A stretch of 64,000 nt of DNA, taken from NCBI GenBank assembly GCA_020635355.1, contig JACJZW010000005.1:127801-191800 (forward strand), written 5' to 3'. Of the stretch, positions 44,947 through 54,035 are shown piece after piece. A model generated the notes under the pieces. The model saw only the letters and a list, made by a program, of their open reading frames with translations, did no database searches and was not told the DNA's origin. The stretch is from Flavobacteriales bacterium. GTDB lineage: Bacteria; Bacteroidota; Bacteroidia; NS11-12g; UBA9320. The first letter of the stretch is position 1. Every line of letters begins with the position of its first letter. The translations under genes and the position numbers were made by a program.

Positions 44947-47502
44947 ATGATGAATTTTCGCAAATCACACCTTGTTTTGACGCTGTTGAGTTGTGTGATC
45001 TTCTTTGGATGTAAGGTCAGCCTTCAAGAGGCAAACAAGCAATATACCCTCCACCAGTATGCGGTGGCGGCTGATATGTATGACCAACTCCTCAAGGGAT
45101 CAGAGCTCACCAAGCTTGAAAAACAAGACATTGCTTTCCGGGCCGGAGAAGCTTACAGGCTGAATCACGACAGTAAAAATGCCTTGAAAATGTATGCCAA
45201 GGCAATCTCATACGGTCGGAAAGATGCCATCTCCTATTTCCGAAAAGCAGAGATGCTGATGGAGCAGGAATCCTATACTGAAGCACTCACCACCCTAAAC
45301 GAATACAAGAAAAACAATCCGGCTGATCCGGATGTAGACCGGTTGATCGAAGGATGCGAATTGGCCCTGAAGTGTGGCGACAAAAAAACCCGATACATCA
45401 TTGAAAACTTCAAAGTTGCGAATACCACCAAGTCGGACGATCGCGTAGCACGTTACGCCGATCGGAAACAGAAGTCCATCATGTTCACATCCGACCGGGA
45501 AGAAGGTGAATCAAAACGTCAGTTCAAATGGACCGGCCGGTATTTCGAAGATCTCTGGATTACGGAACTTTCCGGTAAACGAGGTCGTGAGAAGTGGTCT
45601 AAACCTGAATTGGTTGATGGATTTGGAGAATACAACGAAGGAGTGGTAACCTTTGACCGCCGGTACACAACCATGTACTTTACTCAGTGTAACGGACTGG
45701 AAGGAAAAGACACCACCTGTAAGATTTATGAAGCTAAAAAGCGCGGTCAATCCTGGGAAGTAAATCCTGTTCCGCTTCCTTTTTGCAGCGATAAATACAA
45801 TTGCGGACACCCGGCACTTTCTCCGGATGGCGACAAACTTTATTTCGTGAGTGACATGCCAGGTGGAATGCAGGATGATAAAGAGGTGAGCGAGCGAACC
45901 AAAGACATCTACGTGGTGAACTTTGTACGTCGAGGTAAAACATGGAGTGACCCCATCAACCTGGGACCAACCATCAACACACCCGGCAACGAACTGTTTC
46001 CCTACGTTCATTCCGACGGTATGCTTTACTTCTCTTCTGACGGACACGTAACGCTTGGTGGTTTGGACATTCTGTACTCCACACCTAAAAGTGACAGTCC
46101 AACCGATTGGGAAAAACCCATCAACATGGGTTGTCCGTTGAACTCATTTGCCGATGATTTCGGTATCATGATGGATGAAGGAAAGGAACATGGTTTCTTT
46201 ACCTCGGATCGTGAGCGAGGCAGCGATGACATTTACGAATTTAACATGACGCCCCTGGTGCTGATCCTCAAAGGAGTAGTTACGGATTGTGATAACACAC
46301 TTCCATTGCAAGGTGCATTAGTTGAGATCTCCAACGATAAGGATTCCACCAAAATCCGCCTGTATACTGATGAGCGAGGTTATTACGAAACAGCCTTGTC
46401 TCCAGAGGTAAAATATGAGATCAATGTCTCTAAGCGGGAAGATTACTTTTACGACGCCAAGCCTAAATCAGTCTCTACCGTTGGTGTGGAGCAAAGTGCC
46501 GAATTCGTGAAGGACTTCTGTTTGAACAATCAGTGTGACGACGTCTTTGTATTACCTATTTACTATGATTTGGATAAAGCCTTCCTCCGTGAAGAGAGCA
46601 AGAAGGTACTGGACGGACTGGTATCTACCTTGAAGCGCTACCCAAAAATGAGCGTGGAATTGGGGTCGCATACTGACTGTAGGGCAACCTATGAGTACAA
46701 CCGTGACCTGAGCCAGCGTCGTGCCGATTCAGCTGTGGCCTACATCCTTCAGCAAGGTATCAACCCATTCCGGCTGGAAGCGCGCGGTTATGGTGAGTCT
46801 ATGCTAACCAATAAATGTGCGTGTGAAGGTGCTAAAGTTGTTCCGTGTACCGAAGCAGAGCACCAGGAAAATCGTCGTACCACGGTGAAGGTGGTAAACT
46901 GTAAATACGAATTCAAATGGAGTAACCCTGAAGTTCAGGATACGAACAATGTGGCCCTGGGCGACAGCATCATTTACAGTAAGGTCATCATCCAGGCTCG
47001 TAAAGACTACATCAAAAACCACGGTAGTGAGTACGAGGAGGAGATGAAGAAAATTGAAGAAGAAAAGCGACGTCAGGAAGAAGAAGCCGAGCGCAAACGA
47101 GTTGAGCGCATGTACGACGTGATTCCTCTGACGGCTCGTAAAGACAAATACTTCCTAAGCGGATCAGTTGGTCGCAAGCGGTTCAAGTTTGAATTTGATG
47201 AGGAAGGTTCAAGAATTGAAATACCTCAGAATCAGGTGGAGCAATTGCTCGCTGCCGGTGCCATTACCGTAGCCGACTTCACCGATGGACGTGATAAGAT
47301 TAAATTAACGGATGGAACGAAGCTGACATCTCGATCCTTCAAGATCAAAGAACTTGAATTGGAAGGAGTGACGTTAACTAAGGTTCGATGTAAAATGGTT
47401 GACAATGACAAGCCTCTCACCTTGGGTGCCGGCATATTCAACGATTACATTAACTGGGAGATTAAAAACGAAAAACTCTACCTTCAAAAGGAATTCGAAT
47501 AA
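44947..47502 (+). CDS. PorE-like OmpA/PD40/TPR lipoprotein with retropepsin-like C-terminal domain
   Basis: An 851-residue lipoprotein (Cys22). Domains in order: TPR 25-142, PD40/WD40-like propeller about 170-435 (SPDGDKLYFVSD, DGMLYFSSDG, FTSDRERGSDDIYEF), carboxypeptidase-regulatory-like 438-515, OmpA peptidoglycan-binding about 535-652 (LGSHTDCRATYEYNRDLSQRRA, ARGYGES), charged coiled coil 690-722, then a ~115-residue beta domain (734-850). The first four match PorE and related T9SS periplasmic/outer-membrane proteins. The extra domain resembles a retropepsin fold with DEEGS at 751-755 where DTGAS is expected. Likely links the outer membrane to murein. Confidence 0.88.
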   Translation: MMNFRKSHLVLTLLSCVIFFGCKVSLQEANKQYTLHQYAVAADMYDQLLKGSELTKLEKQDIAFRAGEAYRLNHDSKNALKMYAKAISYGRKDAISYFRKAEMLMEQESYTEALTTLNEYKKNNPADPDVDRLIEGCELALKCGDKKTRYIIENFKVANTTKSDDRVARYADRKQKSIMFTSDREEGESKRQFKWTGRYFEDLWITELSGKRGREKWSKPELVDGFGEYNEGVVTFDRRYTTMYFTQCNGLEGKDTTCKIYEAKKRGQSWEVNPVPLPFCSDKYNCGHPALSPDGDKLYFVSDMPGGMQDDKEVSERTKDIYVVNFVRRGKTWSDPINLGPTINTPGNELFPYVHSDGMLYFSSDGHVTLGGLDILYSTPKSDSPTDWEKPINMGCPLNSFADDFGIMMDEGKEHGFFTSDRERGSDDIYEFNMTPLVLILKGVVTDCDNTLPLQGALVEISNDKDSTKIRLYTDERGYYETALSPEVKYEINVSKREDYFYDAKPKSVSTVGVEQSAEFVKDFCLNNQCDDVFVLPIYYDLDKAFLREESKKVLDGLVSTLKRYPKMSVELGSHTDCRATYEYNRDLSQRRADSAVAYILQQGINPFRLEARGYGESMLTNKCACEGAKVVPCTEAEHQENRRTTVKVVNCKYEFKWSNPEVQDTNNVALGDSIIYSKVIIQARKDYIKNHGSEYEEEMKKIEEEKRRQEEEAERKRVERMYDVIPLTARKDKYFLSGSVGRKRFKFEFDEEGSRIEIPQNQVEQLLAAGAITVADFTDGRDKIKLTDGTKLTSRSFKIKELELEGVTLTKVRCKMVDNDKPLTLGAGIFNDYINWEIKNEKLYLQKEFE

Positions 47503-47518
47503 TTGAAATTACCCTCGA

Positions 47519-47554
47519 AGAAGCCCGCACCCTTTTGGACTGCGGGCTTTTTTA
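47519..47554 (+). terminator. Intrinsic terminator after the PorE-like gene
   Basis: A 9-bp stem AAGCCCGCA (47521-47529) / TGCGGGCTT (47541-47549) with an 11-nt loop, followed by a T-run. Strong. Confidence 0.9.
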
Positions 47555-47579
47555 TGCCACATCCTTTGGTGAACACCCG

Positions 47580-47587
47580 TATCTTTG
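47580..47587 (+). promoter_or_regulatory. -7 box 7 nt before purM
   Basis: TATCTTTG, a perfect TAnnTTTG match. A TTTG lies at 47565-47568, too close (11 bp) to be a normal -33. Confidence 0.45.
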
Positions 47588-47594
47588 CCCGCTC

Positions 47595-48758
47595 ATGAAC
47601 CGATATTCGAAACGAGGCGTAAGCTCGGACAAAACCGATGTTCATAAGGCCATCTCCAACCTGGACAAGGGCCTTTTCCCCAATGCCTTTTGTAAGGTAG
47701 TTCCAGATTTCATGGCCAACGACCCTAACTATTGTAATGTGGTCCACGCCGATGGAGCAGGAACCAAATCCTCTCTGGCCTATCTCTATTGGAAGGAAAC
47801 CGGGGACGTTTCGGTATGGCGGGGAATTGCGCAGGACGCCATCGTGATGAACACCGATGATTTGCTGTGCCTGGGAATAACCAACAACTTCCTGTTGAGT
47901 TCAACCATCGGCCGGAACAAAAATCGCATTCCCGGAGAAGTCATTCGTGAGATTATTGATGGTACGGAGGAATTCATTCAGTCTATGTCTGATCATGGCG
48001 TTACCATCATTCAAACAGGCGGCGAAACTGCAGATGTAGGAGACCTTGTACGCACCATTATTGTGGATAGTACCGTGGCTGCCAGAGCCAAACGTTCCGA
48101 CATCCTGGAGAATCACATTCAACCAGGCGATGTTATTGTGGGTTTTGCTTCCCACGGACAATCCGTCTATGAAACCGAATACAATGCCGGTATGGGAAGT
48201 AATGGACTGACTTCTGCCCGCCATGATATTTTCGATAAAACATACCGGGAAAAATATCCGGAGAGTTATGACCCGGAGGTAGATCAAGATCTCATCTATT
48301 CCGGTTCGTTCCAGTTGGAAGATCGGGTAGAGGATATGCCGGTTAACATGGGGAAGGCTGTTTTATCACCTACCCGAACGTATGCTCCGGTGGTGAAGAC
48401 CTTATTCCATGAACTGGGTGCTGAAATCCACGGCATGATTCACAATACGGGTGGCGGTCAAACGAAGGTGATCCGTTTTATTGATCAGCTAGCCGTGATA
48501 AAAGATCAATTAATGCCTATCCCTCCTTTATTCCGATACATTCAGCAGGAATCGGGTGCCGGTGATCGGGAGATGATGGAGGTGTTTAACATGGGACATC
48601 GACTCGAAGTATATCTGCCCGAAAATAGAGCTGAAGAAGCCGTTGAAATTGGTCGCAAGTATGGAATCGACGCACAAATTGTTGGTTATTGCACTCCATC
48701 CGATTGTCAGGAATTACGGATATCGACCAAAAGCGGGGAAAATATTTGGAAAATGTAA
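47595..48758 (+). CDS. purM: Phosphoribosylformylglycinamidine cyclo-ligase (AIR synthase)
   Basis: A 387-residue PurM of the longer Bacteroidota type. It shows the AIR-synthase pattern: HADGAGTKSSLAY near the N-terminus, NTDDLLCLGI, TGGETADVGDLVRTI, GFASHGQSVYE, and IHGMIHNTGGGQTK. It closes the imidazole ring of AIR in purine synthesis, using ATP. ATG 47595 chosen since the upstream frame (to 47535) runs through the terminator. Confidence 0.92.
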   Translation: MNRYSKRGVSSDKTDVHKAISNLDKGLFPNAFCKVVPDFMANDPNYCNVVHADGAGTKSSLAYLYWKETGDVSVWRGIAQDAIVMNTDDLLCLGITNNFLLSSTIGRNKNRIPGEVIREIIDGTEEFIQSMSDHGVTIIQTGGETADVGDLVRTIIVDSTVAARAKRSDILENHIQPGDVIVGFASHGQSVYETEYNAGMGSNGLTSARHDIFDKTYREKYPESYDPEVDQDLIYSGSFQLEDRVEDMPVNMGKAVLSPTRTYAPVVKTLFHELGAEIHGMIHNTGGGQTKVIRFIDQLAVIKDQLMPIPPLFRYIQQESGAGDREMMEVFNMGHRLEVYLPENRAEEAVEIGRKYGIDAQIVGYCTPSDCQELRISTKSGENIWKM

Positions 48759-48813
48759 GTATTCAAGCGTAATTCGATTTCTTATCCTCAGGATATCCAA
48801 TTGTAATTTGAAT

Positions 48814-49638
48814 ATGAAAAAGATATTACTCTTAGCAGTAGCCTCCAGCTTATTCCTCTTTTCTTGTAAAGATGATGGCACCGTAACCCCAGGTGGTGAC
48901 GGAACAGGTAATGGTTCAGGTTTTAAAACTGAACAAAAACAAAAATCAGCCGGATTCTATTTCTCAGGAAACTGGTGTGGACCATGTGGTTTGTATGGCA
49001 AGCCAGCCCTTCACAACATGAGCAACAAGTATGGCAATGATTTCGCATACATCGCTTGTCAGTTGAATGGTTCCGGTGCTACCGATCCATTTAACTGTGC
49101 CGATGCCAATTCAATGGCAGGCGCTTTTGGTGTAAGTGGTGTTCCTACCATTCAAGTTGGAGCAGCTGGTGATCAGTTCCAGGCCGCAAGTGGAGGTACT
49201 GACATGGAAACCAAACTTGATGGTTACCTGGCAGCTAACAAGGCAAAAACGCCTGTGGCAAACATCGCCGTATCCTATGTACTTGAAGATGGTGCTATTA
49301 GTGTAACAACTGAAACTGAATTCTTTGAAGAAACTTCTGATGACTACCAAATTTCAGTTTACCTGGTTGAAAGTAAACTTATCGCAAACCAATATGTTAG
49401 CGGAAGCGGCTGGGCTAAAGACGTTGAGTTCAACAACGTGTTGAGAACCAAACTTTCTGCAAGCGTAGTGGGTGATGCTTTCCCAGCTGGAACAAAAGCT
49501 AAAGGACACATTGAAACAATGACCTTTGGTGATTTCTTGCAAAGCACCTGGAAAACTGAGAACCTCCACGTGGTGGCCGTTCTTTGGAAGAAAAATGCAC
49601 AAGGAAAAGTTGCTGCGGTTAACGCAACTATTAAATAA
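48814..49638 (+). CDS. Omp28-like thioredoxin-fold lipoprotein
   Basis: A 274-residue lipoprotein (lipobox LFSC, Cys18) with a Gly/Thr-rich linker, then a thioredoxin-like motif WCGPCG, the cis-Pro in GVPTIQ, and a beta-rich C-terminal half as in the Omp28-related family of Bacteroidota. The frame extends upstream into purM; ATG 48814 gives the lipoprotein signal. Composition is unusually rich in Ala/Gly/Thr codons. Probably surface or periplasmic; partner unknown. Confidence 0.82.
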   Translation: MKKILLLAVASSLFLFSCKDDGTVTPGGDGTGNGSGFKTEQKQKSAGFYFSGNWCGPCGLYGKPALHNMSNKYGNDFAYIACQLNGSGATDPFNCADANSMAGAFGVSGVPTIQVGAAGDQFQAASGGTDMETKLDGYLAANKAKTPVANIAVSYVLEDGAISVTTETEFFEETSDDYQISVYLVESKLIANQYVSGSGWAKDVEFNNVLRTKLSASVVGDAFPAGTKAKGHIETMTFGDFLQSTWKTENLHVVAVLWKKNAQGKVAAVNATIK

Positions 49639-49662
49639 AAGTTTAAAACATACGAATCAGGA

Positions 49663-49689
49663 AGACCTCTGCTTAGCAGGGGTCTTTTT
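49663..49689 (+). terminator. Intrinsic terminator after the Omp28-like gene
   Basis: 10-bp stem AGACCTCTGC (49663-49672) / GCAGGGGTCT (49676-49685) with one wobble pair, loop TTA, then T5. It overlaps the region where an rlmN -33 element would be. Confidence 0.85.
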
Positions 49690-49697
49690 GTTTGATG

Positions 49698-49705
49698 TAG
49701 TTTTG
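49698..49705 (+). promoter_or_regulatory. -7 box 5 nt before rlmN
   Basis: TAGTTTTG, a perfect TAnnTTTG match, with the ATG at 49711. Confidence 0.45.
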
Positions 49706-49710
49706 CAGAT

Positions 49711-50745
49711 ATGAAACCGGACATCCGTGATACTGCCCCAGAAGACTTAAAGAAAACCTTATTGGAATGGGGTGAGAAGTCGTTTCGTGCCGGTCAGATT
49801 CAGGAATGGCTATGGAAAAAGAAGGCTCGGTCCTTTGACGAGATGACCAACTTGTCCAAATCCCTTCGTGAAAAATTAGCAGATCATTTTACGTTTCATG
49901 TCGCCAAAGCCGACATAGTACAAAAGAGCTCCGATGGAACACTCAAGATAGGATTCCGTCTTCACGATGATCACTTTGTAGAAGGTGTTCTGATTCCATC
50001 AGATAGTCGTCAAACTGCATGCATCTCCAGTCAGGTGGGTTGTTCATTGAGCTGTACCTTTTGTGCCACAGGCTACCTAAAACGGGAACGCAATCTTAAG
50101 TTCTATGAGATATTTGACCAGGTCGCGCTGATCAATGATCTCGCTGAGGAACATTATGGTAAAGGGTTGTCCAACATCGTCTATATGGGAATGGGTGAAC
50201 CCTTATTGAATTATAACGAGGTCTTAAAAAGCACCCTGTACATCAGTTCCGAAGACGGCATGGGGATGTCGCCTCAACGCATAACGCTGAGCACAGCGGG
50301 AGTGACAAAAATGATTCGAAAACTGGCAGATGACGGGGTTCGGTTTAACCTCGCCTTATCCCTGCATGCGGCTTCCAACGAAAAGAGATCGAAGATCATG
50401 CCCATTAATGACTCCAATTCCTTGGAAGATCTGGTGGATGCGCTAAACTACTTCTACGATCACACTGGCAATCGTATCACGTTGGAATACTGTGTGATCA
50501 ACAACGTAAATGATCATCTGGAAGATGCTCAGGAACTGGTGGATTTTGCCCAGAAGGTGACGTGTAAGATCAATCTGATTGAATACAACCCCATTGACAT
50601 GGCGGAATACGAGCGATCATCCGGTAACCGAACCATGCGTTTCGCCAAATACCTGGAGGATCACAAAGTCATCGTGAATCTGAGGAGAAGTCGGGGTAAA
50701 GATATTGACGCCGCTTGTGGTCAGTTAGCAAATAAAAATCAATAG
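49711..50745 (+). CDS. rlmN: Dual-specificity 23S rRNA/tRNA (adenine-C2)-methyltransferase
   Basis: A 344-residue radical-SAM enzyme. CxxxCxxC is in GCSLSCTFCATGYL (about 111-119), with YMGMGEPLLNYNE and the resolving Cys near the C-terminus (DIDAACGQL). It methylates A2503 of 23S rRNA and A37 of some tRNAs. Length and motifs match RlmN; Cfr is ruled out as less likely by the housekeeping setting. Confidence 0.95.
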   Translation: MKPDIRDTAPEDLKKTLLEWGEKSFRAGQIQEWLWKKKARSFDEMTNLSKSLREKLADHFTFHVAKADIVQKSSDGTLKIGFRLHDDHFVEGVLIPSDSRQTACISSQVGCSLSCTFCATGYLKRERNLKFYEIFDQVALINDLAEEHYGKGLSNIVYMGMGEPLLNYNEVLKSTLYISSEDGMGMSPQRITLSTAGVTKMIRKLADDGVRFNLALSLHAASNEKRSKIMPINDSNSLEDLVDALNYFYDHTGNRITLEYCVINNVNDHLEDAQELVDFAQKVTCKINLIEYNPIDMAEYERSSGNRTMRFAKYLEDHKVIVNLRRSRGKDIDAACGQLANKNQ

Positions 50746-51131
50746 GTGTTGCCCATTGTTGGTGATCCTGATCACCACCTTTAACGGATCCTTCTTGGCA
50801 ATCAATAATGGGAAAGAATCAACCGTCAAGAAATTATTTCAACCGATAGCACGTGTTCCGGTTATTTTCGGTAGGGATGCAATTACCCCTACCCCCAGGA
50901 AAGTTCGGACTATTTTAACAACAGATCAACCAGTTGGAAGCGCATCAGCGGATGGTTTCTTTTAGCGCCAAATTTTATTGAACGTTATGGGATTTTGATC
51001 TGAAAAATGTAGGGGCGTATTCGCCCCTTCCCAGTTGAAAATCAACAGAAATCTCGAAATAATATCATCAGCATTCAGGCCATTAAATGGTTGGTTTGCC
51101 CCCAGTGATGGGAGGTTAATGAGTCTACCAA
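50746..51131. other. Gene-free stretch with two palindromic elements
   Basis: 386 bp between convergent rlmN and the SGNH gene with no convincing ORF. It holds two hairpins: GTAGGG ... CCCTAC around an ATGCAATT core (50871-50892), and AGGGGCG-TATT-CGCCCCT (51011-51028). Neither has a long T-run. They look like short dispersed intergenic palindromes. Confidence 0.6.
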
Positions 51132-52826
51132 TCAAGATGCATTTTTTGATTTCAGTGGGACGCCTACTTTTTGATCTGAAGCAGGCACCAGGGTTCGTTT
51201 CTTCCAATCGATGTAGGAGCTCAGTAAGGCGTCATAAAACATCTCACCCACAAACCGGGCTCCGCGGATGTTGAAATGCGTGTAATCCTTGGATGCTAAC
51301 GAAGGCGAGTTTTCTACCCAACTAATCATGGAATTCTCCCCACCCATGGCAGCATATAAATCCCAGAAGGCACAATCCGATGCAAAGGCCGCATTGCGCA
51401 TGGCATCCCTGATTTTAGTAACGTTGGGATAGGATTCATAAACACCGCCTCGTTTTCTACTCATATCACTTGGGCCAATCACAAGGATTGACACGTCCGG
51501 GTATGCCGCTCGAATTGCTTTAAGTTCAGCCAGGAACATTCGCTCATAAAAATCGTAATTCTTTACCGGGTTGGGCACTACATTGATGCCGTACTGCATA
51601 ACAATCAACTTAACTCCAGCTTGCTTAAGCTGCGACGTGTAATAATCCCTTCGGATGGAGCTAAAGCCGGTACCGGAGCTTCCTCGCATCGGGAAATTAT
51701 CTACGGCAATGCCTTGCTGGCCATCCAAAAACACCCCATAAATGGTTGGAGAAAATCCGGTAAAGTTGAGCTTCACTTCTTCACCAACCATTCCGGTATG
51801 CAATACCATCTTCCTTACACCGTTGGTGGGACCTATTTTAAAGCGTTTTACAAGCGAATCAACCTTTACAGTTAGTAAGCAACTATCCACGGCTGAATAC
51901 ATCAGTTCCACGCGATTAAAGGTGCGTACAAGCGGATAGGAGCCCCGTGCACATCGATAACGCAACCAACTGGATTCTACCAATCGCTTTTCATAGATGG
52001 GTTTATAGACGGTATCGAAATGAAATGCCGAAGAATCAAACGGAACCATCTTGACTTCCACCATCGTAGAGTCGGAATGAAACGTATCCTTCTTCATGGC
52101 TTTCACCATAGATTTCATTGGGACCAGTGAATCAAATACCTTTTTTATGATGGTGTCTTCCGCCACTTTTACGGGGACAGCGCCGGTATATTCATAGGAT
52201 GAACCACCAATGCCGTACCATCCCTTCGGATGCCGTGTTTTACCGTAAATGGCATATTTCTTCCAGTCCCTGCTTTCCGATTGAAGCACCGATAGTCGTG
52301 ATCGGCTCACATCGATTGGTAACACGATACCCGGCCCCTTGCCACCAAATCGCAATTGCAATTTGTTCCGCAGGTAGTCCGAAATCCGATCTCCTTCCAA
52401 TTGAGAGTCTCCATAATGCAAAATTCTGAACAGTTCAGGTTCACCAGACTCAAGTGCCCACAGTGCCTTGAAAAAGGTGTTGAGCGCCGTTGAATCTCCG
52501 TTATATTGAATCCTCTTCTCAAGTTCAGGTTCTGTAATTAATGAATCGGCTTCTGCGATTATTTCCTGATCAAACGATGAGGTGTCACCTTCCAAATTCA
52601 ATCCGCTTAGAACGGTGTCCAGGTCAACATATCGCTCTTCGTTGGCGTGAAAGAGATCGGAACCAGAAACAAATTGAAGCTTGAAGTGCTCTCCAAACCA
52701 ACGCTCTCCGGTTGGAAAGGCTAACACCAGCAGGCCCAGAAAAAGGTTAACCACTAGCAGAATGAGCACAATTCTGAAGGGGGAAACCTGTCGGGTTCGA
52801 TGATATTTTTCGAGATCAAACCGCAC
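51132..52826 (-). CDS. Membrane-anchored SGNH/GDSL hydrolase
   Basis: A 564-residue protein with one N-terminal TM helix (RIVLILLVVNLFLGLLVLAF) and a periplasmic SGNH domain: block I HYGDSQLEGDRIS (Ser near residue 140), Gly/Asn blocks (VMQYGINVVPN), and block V DYTHFNIRGARFVGEMF with the Asp-x-x-His dyad. A long beta insert separates them, as in some peptidoglycan or polysaccharide O-acetyl esterases. Follows the LysM/transglycosylase gene by 6 bp, so a murein-related role is likely but not proven. Confidence 0.82.
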   Translation of the reverse strand: MRFDLEKYHRTRQVSPFRIVLILLVVNLFLGLLVLAFPTGERWFGEHFKLQFVSGSDLFHANEERYVDLDTVLSGLNLEGDTSSFDQEIIAEADSLITEPELEKRIQYNGDSTALNTFFKALWALESGEPELFRILHYGDSQLEGDRISDYLRNKLQLRFGGKGPGIVLPIDVSRSRLSVLQSESRDWKKYAIYGKTRHPKGWYGIGGSSYEYTGAVPVKVAEDTIIKKVFDSLVPMKSMVKAMKKDTFHSDSTMVEVKMVPFDSSAFHFDTVYKPIYEKRLVESSWLRYRCARGSYPLVRTFNRVELMYSAVDSCLLTVKVDSLVKRFKIGPTNGVRKMVLHTGMVGEEVKLNFTGFSPTIYGVFLDGQQGIAVDNFPMRGSSGTGFSSIRRDYYTSQLKQAGVKLIVMQYGINVVPNPVKNYDFYERMFLAELKAIRAAYPDVSILVIGPSDMSRKRGGVYESYPNVTKIRDAMRNAAFASDCAFWDLYAAMGGENSMISWVENSPSLASKDYTHFNIRGARFVGEMFYDALLSSYIDWKKRTLVPASDQKVGVPLKSKNAS

Positions 52827-52832
52827 GGCAGA

Positions 52833-54035
52833 TCAATCTTTCCGGATTAGCTGATCCTTTTGATACCCGCTCATTCCGTTGATCTTGGAGTATTTGTCGT
52901 AATCGGAGGCCGACACATAGATCTTGATGCGCTGATTTACATTGATTTGGTCGCCTCGGATGTTATTCCATCTCCGCACATCTGAGATACGTACATCATA
53001 GAGATCAGCAATTTTCCCCAGGTAATCACCCTTCTTCACCGTGTAATACAACACCTTTTGAGTGGACGTGGATGGCGCGGGCGACATCTCCGGCTCTTGT
53101 GTGGTGGGTCTATCCATCTCCAAAGATGGCTTTGGCTCATTAGCCGAATCCTTTTTGGAAAGCACCTGATAGGTATAAACAGAATCACCCAGGCTGTAAA
53201 AACGACCGACTTTTTCGAATGGTACATTCAGATAGTAGGTTCGTTCTGTGTGCGGTATGACTTGTTTCTTGTAAATAGGATTTAAGTTTTTGAGGGAATC
53301 ATAATTGACTTCCAATGCCCGACTCATCTGAAAAATGGTGGTCCATTGTGTAATGGGCACCGATTCAACTCCTATCCGCTCAATTTTTATCGTTTTGATG
53401 CTGTGATCCGTGGCATAATGATGAATGTAAACGGAGGCAATGAAATTGGGCACGATACTTTGATATCGAACCGGAAGAACCTCATGAACCTTCCAATAAT
53501 CTGTTGTTCCGGCCTTTCGTATGGCTTTGTTTACTTCAACTTCTCCGCTGTAAAAGGCTACCATGATGAGTCGCCAATCCGTGTACAATCGTTTTAAATC
53601 TGTTAAGTGACGGAGAGCAGCTGACGTGGCTCGCTTTTCGTCCCGACGCTCATCTACATAACTGCTGAGGTGTAATCCATATTCCTTTGCGGTTAGATAA
53701 CGCATCTGCCAAATTCCCGATCCACCGTCGTCTGAAACCTTCCATTGATCATATCGGCTCATGGCTGCCGGAAGATATTTCAATTCAACCGGTAGCTTGT
53801 AAGCTTTTAGCGAGTCTTCTATCATCGGCGTAAGCAAAGCCGACCAACCCAATAGTTTAGACGTAGAATTGCTATCGTTCCGAACCAGATTCTGAATGGC
53901 TTCATCCACGAAATCGTTTGCAGTATAGGGAATGGTGGATGGCAGCTTGGCCAACCGCTTGGCAAACAGACCCGATTGGCTATAACCGGAACTGGCCATC
54001 ACCAACAGAACCAGAAAACTGAGTGCGTTCTTCAT
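52833..54035 (-). CDS. Transglycosylase-like LysM protein without catalytic Glu
   Basis: A 400-residue secreted protein (signal peptide LSFLVLLVMASSGYSQ). The SLT-like domain spans about 60-250 and keeps family landmarks (SGIWQMRYLTAKEYGL), but the LxxxES catalytic motif reads YLPAAMSRYD, with Met92 where Glu should be. A Pro/Thr-rich linker leads to a LysM domain (about 330-376, YYTVKKGDYLGKIADLYDV). It probably binds peptidoglycan as a dead scaffold. Its start overlaps the gatA stop by 4 nt. Confidence 0.82.
   Translation of the reverse strand: MKNALSFLVLLVMASSGYSQSGLFAKRLAKLPSTIPYTANDFVDEAIQNLVRNDSNSTSKLLGWSALLTPMIEDSLKAYKLPVELKYLPAAMSRYDQWKVSDDGGSGIWQMRYLTAKEYGLHLSSYVDERRDEKRATSAALRHLTDLKRLYTDWRLIMVAFYSGEVEVNKAIRKAGTTDYWKVHEVLPVRYQSIVPNFIASVYIHHYATDHSIKTIKIERIGVESVPITQWTTIFQMSRALEVNYDSLKNLNPIYKKQVIPHTERTYYLNVPFEKVGRFYSLGDSVYTYQVLSKKDSANEPKPSLEMDRPTTQEPEMSPAPSTSTQKVLYYTVKKGDYLGKIADLYDVRISDVRRWNNIRGDQINVNQRIKIYVSASDYDKYSKINGMSGYQKDQLIRKD

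Noticed and set aside
50756..50965. 69-residue plus-strand open frame after rlmN
   Set aside because: Starts with GTG, runs through the palindrome at 50871, has low-quality composition and no motif.
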